Assembly (NCBI GenBank): GCA_017998095.1
Contig: JAGODU010000252.1
Coordinates: 1-5,035, forward strand
Direction: 5' to 3'
Length of the DNA stretch: 5,035 bases
Source of the DNA: Prolixibacteraceae bacterium
Lineage (GTDB): Bacteria > Bacteroidota > Bacteroidia > Bacteroidales > Prolixibacteraceae
Numbering within the stretch: the first letter of the stretch is position 1; the number at the start of each line of letters is the position of its first letter. Under the pieces are notes generated by a model. That model made no database searches, was not told where the DNA came from, and saw only the letters and a list, made by a program, of their open reading frames with translations. Positions 1-5,035 of this stretch are shown in pieces. Made by a program: the position numbers and the translations under genes.

Positions 1-593
1 TCTGAAGCGTTGAATTTTTGGGCAAGCATTGTTATCAGTTCGATATTTTGCTCTTGTGTCAGCTTTGATAATGCTTGGGAGATTGTTTTTTTAATATCAT
101 CCCGATAGTCGCGAATTGCTTCCTCGATCTCTGTAGTTCCTGAAATAGAAGGAAGTCCACCTATTTTACGATCGTGATTTATATCATCGGTCAGTTCTTT
201 TATGCTAATAGATTCATACAGTCTGCTTATTTCCAAAATCAAGTACTTCGCTTTAAAAATATCTTTGAGTTCACGGTATGGGAATGCGTATAATTTGGCA
301 TTCAAATTAGCTAAAGTATTCCATTCAAAAATGTTTGGCTCTTCCGTTCTATTTCCTGCCTGTAAATCAGCAATGAGACCAAGAATTTCAGAAGTTTGTT
401 CTTTGCTTAATCCAGGAAACCAACGAATTTCTGCTGCAAGTCGTTTTGATGGATTAATAAGTATATCGCGGGCTTCTGTTATTTCTGCAGTATTTAGTAA
501 AAGAGACTTATCGTCAGCAAACTCATTGATTTTTCTGCGACTATCAAGAGGCGTTGCACCTAATATGTAAAATGGATTTTCAAATATATTCAT
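1..593 (-). CDS. Degenerate J-domain-like protein, N-terminal 197 residues (3' end outside window)
   Basis: The frame is open from an ATG at 593 to the window edge with no stop, so the gene is partial. Residues 4-62 resemble a shrunken J domain. An N-terminal NPFYILG (6-12) matches the start of J-domain helix I, and the stretch from about 38 to 57 (ITEARDILINPSKRLAAEIR) matches the helix III pattern of an 'EAYEVLSDPEKR' type. The loop between them is short and has no HPD tripeptide, which in true J proteins triggers Hsp70 ATP hydrolysis. A WFPG turn follows at 58-61, and the rest (63-197) is mostly predicted helix with no motif I know. Lying last in the operon after Hsp70 and AAA+ genes, it is probably a co-chaperone or adaptor that docks on the Hsp70. 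The start is fixed by a good ribosome site seven bases upstream. The J-like assignment is by eye and moderately sure; the exact role is inferred. Confidence 0.72.
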   Translation of the reverse strand, partial: MNIFENPFYILGATPLDSRRKINEFADDKSLLLNTAEITEARDILINPSKRLAAEIRWFPGLSKEQTSEILGLIADLQAGNRTEEPNIFEWNTLANLNAKLYAFPYRELKDIFKAKYLILEISRLYESISIKELTDDINHDRKIGGLPSISGTTEIEEAIRDYRDDIKKTISQALSKLTQEQNIELITMLAQKFNAS

Positions 594-650
594 TTGTACA
601 CCACCTTGCACTATTTAATCTCTTCATCAATAAATACTATAATATACTTT
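594..650 (-). other. 57-base AT-rich gap between AAA+ and J-like genes
   Basis: This is the only spacer between the four main genes. It holds the ribosome site of the J-like gene and an AT-rich run with TATTAT- and TATAGT-like words. I see no matching -35 box at the right distance and no GC stem followed by a T run, so neither a promoter nor a terminator can be called. Readthrough from the AAA+ gene is the simplest reading. Confidence 0.5.
601..607 (-). promoter_or_regulatory. Ribosome binding site of the J-like gene
   Basis: The minus strand reads AAGGTGG, one mismatch from AAGGAGG, seven bases before the ATG at 593. This supports that start and shows the gene is translated independently, not by overlap with the AAA+ gene as elsewhere in the operon. 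Confidence 0.75.
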
Positions 651-2081
651 TTAACTGCTAAAACCTATTTTTCTGACATTCTTTAAAGGTGGTAATAATT
701 TAATAGCCACCATAAGGCTGTCGTTATCAATAGCATCTTTGTTTTCTTTAGCAGCTTTTCGACCAGCCTCTTTAACTACATATGCAATATCAGACACAGG
801 TCGACCTTTAAGCATTTCTGATGCTTTTTCAACATCAACGTCAGATGAGACAGGAATTTTTGATAACATATTTAACAAAAGTAACCGCACCTCTTCTACA
901 GATGGCATTTTAACCTCTATAATGTGGTCGAACCTGCCCCGTCTTAATATAGCAGGATCAATAGCTTCTATCATATTGGTCATGGCAATAACTAGTACAT
1001 GGTTTTTTGATGCGTCAGGAATGCGGCGTAAAAATTCAGCAACTTCCTCCACATGATAATTTCCAGATGCTTGCCCAACACTACGATCCGTTAGAAATGC
1101 TTCCATTTCATCTATTACAATTACTGATGGTGCATTATTAATTGCCTTATCAAAAACATCTGCGATTTTTTTACTTGTGTCATGTATATATGGACTCCCA
1201 ATGCTTCCAGAATCTATGGAATAATTTGGCCAGTCCAAAAAATCAATAAGTCTTTCTACTGCATATGTCTTTCCGCATCCTGGTGGCCCGTGTAGTATGA
1301 TTGCAGAAGGAAAGCCTATTCCCATCCTGCGGTATTTTTCCTCATGAATAATTATATCTACTATATGTTCATTGAAGAAATCCTCAAGATATGGCCTGCC
1401 AGGAAGAGAAAAATGAGCATTTACCTGTGACCTCCCGCATTCTAATCTATTATCTGTATCAACGATATCTTTTTCTTTATTGTCGTTAATGGTCAAAATC
1501 TTGGTAAGACAATTAGTTTCGCCACCGGAAAATCCAGCCTCATTTATAATATCTTCAACTTCATGGACATCCATCCAGTCAAGGAGCTTACATAATCGGC
1601 GAAAAGATTTAGTGGAAACACGTACACCAGCAGAAAGCCATGTTCCAAGAACAGTTTGATCGTCAAAGTACTCGGATATTGTGTATGTAGGCAGTAGTCT
1701 TGATATCTGTTCTATATACAAAGCATCATGCAAAGAAATATTGCCTACAATTTTTCGCGTTTCTCTCAACGAAATTGCAAAAACGCGTGCTTCAATGTTT
1801 GTGTTGGGGTACGGTCCTTGCTGAACTGACGAGATTAAATACCCATGCTTACCTGAAAAAACAGCATAAGAATTATTGCTGATTTTTATATCATAAAACA
1901 AGCCGTTTCCAATAAAGCCGGCTTCTATCCATTTATCTCGTAATAAAGGCTTTACAACCAGCGCAAATCCTTCTGTGCTTGTACTATTAATCTGCCAATC
2001 ATCTGCACTTGCCAATAGTTTTATTACCCTTGAGCCATCTGAAAGAAGAAAACCTCTTGGCACCCAACTATTAGTCGTCAT
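651..2081 (-). CDS. AAA+ ATPase of the classical (FtsH/Cdc48-like) type with a unique N-terminal region
   Basis: Residues are numbered from the ATG at 2081 (476 aa). The C-terminal half is one complete AAA module: Walker A GPPGCGKT (265-272), Walker B VIVIDE (320-325), sensor 1 ending in MTN (367-369), and a second region of homology RRGRFD (380-385) carrying the arginine fingers. The lid follows with GRPVSDIAYVVKEA (426-439), equivalent to the GFSGADL segment of FtsH. YIHD at 298-301 falls where FtsH has its FVG pore loop, suggesting substrate threading. The first 115 or so residues look beta-rich and the next 75 helical; I recognise neither. There is no membrane segment and no HExxH protease domain, so it is a soluble unfoldase or remodeller, not FtsH. 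A GTG at 2090, overlapping the Hsp70 stop, is an alternative start giving 479 aa. ATG 2081 is preferred because the ribosome site sits at proper distance from it and has no spacing from the GTG. Its place behind an Hsp70 suggests a ClpB-like partnership (inference). Confidence 0.9.
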   Translation of the reverse strand: MTTNSWVPRGFLLSDGSRVIKLLASADDWQINSTSTEGFALVVKPLLRDKWIEAGFIGNGLFYDIKISNNSYAVFSGKHGYLISSVQQGPYPNTNIEARVFAISLRETRKIVGNISLHDALYIEQISRLLPTYTISEYFDDQTVLGTWLSAGVRVSTKSFRRLCKLLDWMDVHEVEDIINEAGFSGGETNCLTKILTINDNKEKDIVDTDNRLECGRSQVNAHFSLPGRPYLEDFFNEHIVDIIIHEEKYRRMGIGFPSAIILHGPPGCGKTYAVERLIDFLDWPNYSIDSGSIGSPYIHDTSKKIADVFDKAINNAPSVIVIDEMEAFLTDRSVGQASGNYHVEEVAEFLRRIPDASKNHVLVIAMTNMIEAIDPAILRRGRFDHIIEVKMPSVEEVRLLLLNMLSKIPVSSDVDVEKASEMLKGRPVSDIAYVVKEAGRKAAKENKDAIDNDSLMVAIKLLPPLKNVRKIGFSS

Positions 2082-2086
2082 AAAGG

Positions 2087-2095
2087 TCACCCCTT
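2087..2095 (-). promoter_or_regulatory. Ribosome binding site deciding the AAA+ start, overlapping the Hsp70 stop
   Basis: The minus strand reads AAGGGGTGA, close to the anti-SD complement AAGGAGGTGA. It ends five bases before ATG 2081 but abuts or includes GTG 2090, so it favours ATG. Its last three bases are the Hsp70 TGA stop, so a ribosome ending Hsp70 sits on the AAA+ initiation site: translational coupling is expected. Confidence 0.7.
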
Positions 2096-4564
2096 AATGA
2101 TATTGGTAATATCGTACATTTTTTCACCGATAGTATCTGTAATTTGAATACGAAATAACTCGGCTACGATTGCACGCAAATCATCTATCTGGTCATTGAC
2201 TTTAAATGAAAGCCCTGCTTGCATAAGTGATTTGAAACGTATTCTGTCCGTGAAATTATATGGATCTTGAATCATCATATTGAACCAGTCAACCACGAAC
2301 CAGTCTTGTCGCCATAAAATATTAAAATTTTTGCCCCTCAGTTCGTTTAGTTGGCTTTCAAACTCAGTATCATTTCGGTCAATAGAACGTTGAGCTGCCT
2401 TTGTTAAATTATCAAAAGCATCAGCTTCTGATGGGTTTGAATGTTGACGAACTCTTTCGTTAAAAAAGTTAACACAACTATCCAAGTCTATTTGCCGTAT
2501 TTCTTTTATATGTTCATTTCTCGCTTGAGCAACCAGTTTTTTTGCCTCAAGCAACTCGTTAAAAGCCTCTTGTGTATATTCCTGATCATTGGCCTGAGTA
2601 TTGATAGAAGCAGCTTTCATTGCTTTATCACGTGCTTTTTCAAGCTTAGGGTCATCAACTTTATCTGTTATTTTTTCAATCCGTTCAAGCATTCTTTGGC
2701 CACTATCAGCGATACTGTCTGTATCGGAAAGGTCGATATCCTGCCTAGAATAAAAATTTTGATTGCCAAAATCTGCACCAACGCATGGAATAGAAACACC
2801 AAGATGAATAGCGCCAGAATCTGACATTTCATATTCACAAAGTATATCCGCACCTGTTGGAATAATTCCATATTCAAATTTTGTTCCTGGGATTTCATAT
2901 GTTCCAATGTAACGGTTATCATCTATAGGATTCGAAATATCGCCTTCCCAAAGATGGAATTTCAGAGTATCATGCGAACCTGCTTTTAATGTCTGCCCAG
3001 CTTTAAATATCATATGGCCTTTTTTAGGCAGAAAATCATCTTTTTTTACTAAATAAACAAGAATTGAAGTCCCACCCAGTTTGTCGAGTACCTGTACGCC
3101 AACGGAGTGTGAAGCTGGAATAGCCCCAATCGTTGCCATCGTTTTGGTTATTATAATACGGCTTTCTTTCAACGGCATTGTATGTCCAAATGAATCATAT
3201 ACATGAACATCAAATGTGTTTTCTCCATCAATAAAGAGGGGTAAATCGAGAGTCATACCGTTTTTCATATTTGCGCGTCCGGATGACCACCCTGAATCGG
3301 TACTTGTAATTTCTACTGAAAATGTAACATCCTTATCAGTCAAAAACGCAACTTTTGCTTTTGCTTCAGATGTACGAGCAGTATATCTGAATGTTATATT
3401 CATTCCAGTTATTATTTCAGCATTTGACGCTTTTCTGTTGTGCCTTATATCTGACCAGTCAATGGATTCCGCAAAAATACTTGCACCTTCTGCCACTGCT
3501 GTCATCGGATTGACATCGGTGTTTGCCTCCGCCTTTAATGATAGTTCTTCAGACACTTTATCTCTTAAAGGTTTATAATTTGTTGGACCTCCAATAAAAA
3601 CAATCTTTTCAATATCACCAGCAGTCAGTCCTGCTTTGGCGAATGTTTCTCTTGTAACTTGGATTGTTTCTTCTATAATATCAGTTATTAATGCATCCAA
3701 GTCATTACGAACAATAGGAATATCTATATATATCTCATTACCTTCTGTATCCATAGAATGTAAGGTGTTTTCATCCGCCCGAATAGTAGTCTCATTACTT
3801 GAAGATAATTCAATTTTCGCTTGCTCAGATGCGAATAAAGCCATCCGACACAAACGTTTGTACCGGCTACTCGCAAGAAAATCATCAGGCAACTTAAAGT
3901 TTTTTCTCAACCAAGGAACTACAATATTATTGAATATACGTCTATCCCAATCGCGCCCGCCACACATTTCTTTCCCGCCTTGAGTTAAGAGATTTACTTT
4001 CCTTCCGATGTTTTCAGCAATAGAGACATCAAATGTACCGCCGCCTAAATCATAAATTAAGAAAATGCCTTGCTGTTTAGATACTCGCATAACACTCATA
4101 ATTGCCGCAACAGGTTCCTGCATAAGTGCAACATTACTAAATCCAGCAAGTCGCGCTGCTTCCAAAGTCGCATCTTTTTTTGTTTGGTTAAATGCTGCGG
4201 GTACAGTAATCATAATAGCTGTATCTGAGTCATTACGTATTTCTTCTGGTAAATAACCATATAGCACCTTTAGTATCTCAGCGCTGCATTCTTCTGGAGT
4301 AAGCGACAGATTAGCGTCTCTAAAGTTAAATTTTGTACTTGTGCCCATATATCGTTTAAATAGCGTAGCGGAATTTTCTTCATTTGTTGGAGACATTTCA
4401 TAAGCTCTTCGACCATAATATCTATTTCCGCGTTTATCAACGAAAATAGCAGAAGGTGTCACATCATTTTGGTCGGGATTTTTCCAGACACGGATATTTT
4501 GACCGTCGTAAGAACAAATTGCGCTATTTGTTGTACCAAGATCAATACCTATGTAATGCTTCAT
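2087..4564 (-). CDS. Divergent Hsp70 chaperone with inserted beta domain and extended helical C-terminus
   Basis: This is an 825-residue ATP-driven chaperone, longer than DnaK (about 640). Residues 1-365 are a full Hsp70 nucleotide-binding domain: GIDLGTTNS (6-14), LFKRYMG with K70 at the DnaK catalytic position, TVPAAFN (120-126), QEP with E150, YDLGGGTFD (171-179) with D172, T177 and D179, and FIGGPTNYKPLR (323-334). It should therefore hydrolyse ATP. The DnaK linker (VLLLDVTPLSLG) is absent; SIDWSDIRHNRK (367-378) follows instead. Residues about 383-475 look like an Ig-like beta sandwich (for example GENTFDVHVYDSFG, 447-460). Residues about 482-600 resemble the peptide-binding beta domain: FKAGQTLKAGSHDTLKFHLWEG (520-541, bridged here) followed by RYIGTYEI and SGAIHLGVS. 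From 611 to the end is a long helical region with a Trp/Phe-rich patch at 751-762. The gene overlaps grpE-like by four bases (ATGA). It is clearly not the housekeeping DnaK; HscC and YegD types also differ. The client is unknown. Confidence 0.95.
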   Translation of the reverse strand: MKHYIGIDLGTTNSAICSYDGQNIRVWKNPDQNDVTPSAIFVDKRGNRYYGRRAYEMSPTNEENSATLFKRYMGTSTKFNFRDANLSLTPEECSAEILKVLYGYLPEEIRNDSDTAIMITVPAAFNQTKKDATLEAARLAGFSNVALMQEPVAAIMSVMRVSKQQGIFLIYDLGGGTFDVSIAENIGRKVNLLTQGGKEMCGGRDWDRRIFNNIVVPWLRKNFKLPDDFLASSRYKRLCRMALFASEQAKIELSSSNETTIRADENTLHSMDTEGNEIYIDIPIVRNDLDALITDIIEETIQVTRETFAKAGLTAGDIEKIVFIGGPTNYKPLRDKVSEELSLKAEANTDVNPMTAVAEGASIFAESIDWSDIRHNRKASNAEIITGMNITFRYTARTSEAKAKVAFLTDKDVTFSVEITSTDSGWSSGRANMKNGMTLDLPLFIDGENTFDVHVYDSFGHTMPLKESRIIITKTMATIGAIPASHSVGVQVLDKLGGTSILVYLVKKDDFLPKKGHMIFKAGQTLKAGSHDTLKFHLWEGDISNPIDDNRYIGTYEIPGTKFEYGIIPTGADILCEYEMSDSGAIHLGVSIPCVGADFGNQNFYSRQDIDLSDTDSIADSGQRMLERIEKITDKVDDPKLEKARDKAMKAASINTQANDQEYTQEAFNELLEAKKLVAQARNEHIKEIRQIDLDSCVNFFNERVRQHSNPSEADAFDNLTKAAQRSIDRNDTEFESQLNELRGKNFNILWRQDWFVVDWFNMMIQDPYNFTDRIRFKSLMQAGLSFKVNDQIDDLRAIVAELFRIQITDTIGEKMYDITNIIKG
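2099..2113. repeat. Short inverted repeat at the end of the Hsp70 gene
   Basis: GATATT-GGT-AATATC is a perfect 6-base stem with a three-base loop, inside the last codons of Hsp70 and four bases upstream of the AAA+ ribosome site. It is AT-rich, has no T run and so is not a terminator. It could be chance, since the codons encode Asp-Ile-Thr-Asn-Ile. Confidence 0.35.
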
Positions 4565-4923
4565 TTTTCAGCCCTCCCTAAAATCACAATACCTGTTTTC
4601 ATGATTGAATCGCCATTCATAATAATAGGCTCAATCATCTGTTCTATAAATAGGTTATCAAAAGAATCGAAATCATCAATATTAAGAGGGGTTACTGCCA
4701 TTCCAACATCAAAAATATGTCCTTCAACATTTACTATTCTCAACCCTGCACTCTCAAGCGCAGAATCAACTTTTTTAATAAACCATGCAAATTGACTCAA
4801 ATATCGAGAACTATCACCAGCGTCAAGTTTTGTCATTACCCGTTCGAACACTCTACGAAACCTCCATGCTTCAGAAGCTATATCAATAAGAGATTTGATA
4901 AGTTCATTATGAGATACCTGCAT
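4561..4923 (-). CDS. Short GrpE-like nucleotide exchange factor
   Basis: The 120-residue product probably releases ADP from the Hsp70 encoded directly downstream. Residues 1-60 are amphipathic helix, including RRVFERVM (23-30) and FAWFIKKVDSALESAG (45-60), equivalent to the end of the GrpE helix and its small bundle. Residues 61-118 carry the GrpE-type beta wing: G-L-R-I-V-N-V-E-G-H-I-F-D (60-72), GMAVTPLN (74-81), IEPIIMNGDSIMKTGIVIL (97-115). The last segment matches 'GYKLGDRVLRPAMV' of E. coli GrpE in pattern. GrpE is normally about 200 residues; most of the long N-terminal coiled coil that forms the dimer is missing. The stop overlaps the Hsp70 start (ATGA), which pairs the two proteins tightly. 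The ATG at 4923 has GGGGG six bases upstream, and upstream in-frame extension is not needed. The family call rests on the C-terminal pattern plus the neighbour; without the neighbour I would be less sure. Confidence 0.82.
   Translation of the reverse strand: MQVSHNELIKSLIDIASEAWRFRRVFERVMTKLDAGDSSRYLSQFAWFIKKVDSALESAGLRIVNVEGHIFDVGMAVTPLNIDDFDSFDNLFIEQMIEPIIMNGDSIMKTGIVILGRAEK
4572..4579 (-). promoter_or_regulatory. Ribosome binding site of the Hsp70 gene
   Basis: The minus strand reads AGGGAGGG, with its GGAGG core about eight bases before ATG 4564, inside the end of the GrpE-like gene. With the ATGA overlap this supports coupled translation and confirms the Hsp70 start. Confidence 0.75.
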
Positions 4924-4929
4924 AATAAT

Positions 4930-4934
4930 CCCCC
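4930..4934 (-). promoter_or_regulatory. Ribosome binding site of the GrpE-like gene
   Basis: A GGGGG run lies six bases before ATG 4923 on the minus strand. It is a poorer match to GGAGG than the other sites of the operon, so the exchange factor may be translated less than the Hsp70. That last point is inference. Confidence 0.5.
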
Positions 4935-4986
4935 GTTCTTTAGGTTTACTATCCTTTATTGTAAAATAAAAATTAATCTCTATTTT

Positions 4987-5035
4987 TTAGTCTTTAACAT
5001 AGTCAACAATATCACCGATATTGCAATTCAATTCC
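4987..5035 (-). CDS. C-terminal tail of an upstream gene, possibly acyl carrier protein-like (5' end outside window)
   Basis: One minus-strand frame is open from the window edge to a TAA at 4989-4987 and encodes ELNCNIGDIVDYVKD. The IGDIVDYVK end resembles the last helix of acyl carrier and peptidyl carrier domains (typically ITTVGDVVDYIKK), and such proteins end soon after it. Only 15 residues are visible, without the serine that would carry phosphopantetheine, so this is a suggestion only. A second frame is also open for seven codons before a TGA. The gap to the GrpE-like gene is 63 bases with no terminator, so the gene could belong to the same transcript. Confidence 0.35.
   Translation of the reverse strand, partial: ELNCNIGDIVDYVKD
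5007..5023. repeat. Short inverted repeat near the end of the upstream gene
   Basis: CAATATC-ACC-GATATTG is a perfect 7-base stem with a three-base loop. It lies within the putative carrier-protein tail and shares the GATATT/AATATC arms and the ACC/GGT loop with the repeat at 2099-2113. No T run follows on the minus strand, so it is not a standard terminator. Function unknown and chance is possible. Confidence 0.35.

Noticed and set aside
202..570. Plus-strand open frame of 122 codons
   Set aside because: It is fully opposite the J-like gene, which has a ribosome site and family pattern; the plus-strand product shows no recognisable motif.
739..1056. Plus-strand open frame of 105 codons
   Set aside because: It is antisense to the conserved AAA module (sensor 1, arginine finger and lid), so it is a shadow.
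2441..2824. Plus-strand open frame with membrane-like hydrophobic stretches
   Set aside because: It is antisense to the helical C-terminus of Hsp70; hydrophobicity arises from the complement of charged codons, and no ribosome site is evident.
2668..2922. Same-strand 84-codon frame inside Hsp70
   Set aside because: It is out of frame within a continuous Hsp70 frame with recognisable domains on both sides, so it is neither a frameshift nor an internal gene.
4469..4795. Plus-strand open frame spanning the GrpE/Hsp70 junction
   Set aside because: It overlaps two well-supported genes on the other strand and has no family resemblance.
4958..4963. TACAAT on the minus strand as a -10 box for a promoter before the GrpE-like gene
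   Set aside because: The hexamer is one base from TATAAT and well placed, but at 16-18 bases upstream there is only A-rich sequence, not TTGACA, and such words are common in AT-rich DNA.
5001..5006. TTGACT on the minus strand as a -35 box
   Set aside because: At a 17-18 base spacer the downstream hexamers are ATAGAG or TAGAGA, poor -10 matches.
4924..5035. CIRCE or other heat-shock operator before the operon
   Set aside because: I looked for TTAGCACTC-N9-GAGTGCTAA and saw nothing like it in the visible upstream sequence; it could lie before the upstream gene.
1..5035. CRISPR array, insertion sequence, tRNA or phage attachment site
   Set aside because: No regularly spaced repeats, transposase motifs, terminal inverted repeats or tRNA-like cloverleaf were seen; the window is almost entirely coding.

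Overview
This window looks like part of a single leftward operon from an AT-rich bacterium. By eye the G+C content is around 40% or a little below; I did not count it. The purine-rich ribosome sites close to the start codons, the stop/start overlaps and the base composition suggest a low-GC Firmicute of the Clostridia or Negativicutes type. This is a weak inference, because nothing in the window is a taxonomic marker. All credible genes are on the minus strand, and the long plus-strand reading frames are shadows of them.

In transcription order (right to left) the layout is as follows. At 5035-4987 there is the last 15 codons of an upstream gene whose end resembles the last helix of an acyl carrier protein. 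At 4923-4561 lies a 120-residue GrpE-like nucleotide exchange factor without the usual long coiled coil. At 4564-2087 lies an 825-residue Hsp70 with a complete ATPase domain but a rebuilt C-terminal half. At 2081-651 lies a 476-residue AAA+ ATPase with a novel-looking N-terminal region and an aromatic pore-loop position. At 593-1 lies the first 197 residues of a protein with a J-domain-like N-terminus lacking the HPD tripeptide; its 3' end is outside the window. GrpE and Hsp70 overlap by four bases. The AAA+ ribosome site lies across the Hsp70 stop codon. A 57-base gap then precedes the J-like gene.

Taken together, this is a dedicated Hsp70 chaperone cassette: an Hsp70, its exchange factor, a J-like partner and an AAA+ motor that could play the part ClpB plays beside DnaK. 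The parts are all divergent from the housekeeping DnaK-DnaJ-GrpE set, and the whole is probably an accessory module rather than the general stress machine. The client is not evident from the sequence. No nuclease, toxin, transposase or CRISPR element is visible, so a defence role cannot be claimed from this window alone.

I found no tRNA, rRNA, mobile element, convincing promoter or terminator. No gene-free stretch exceeds 63 bases.
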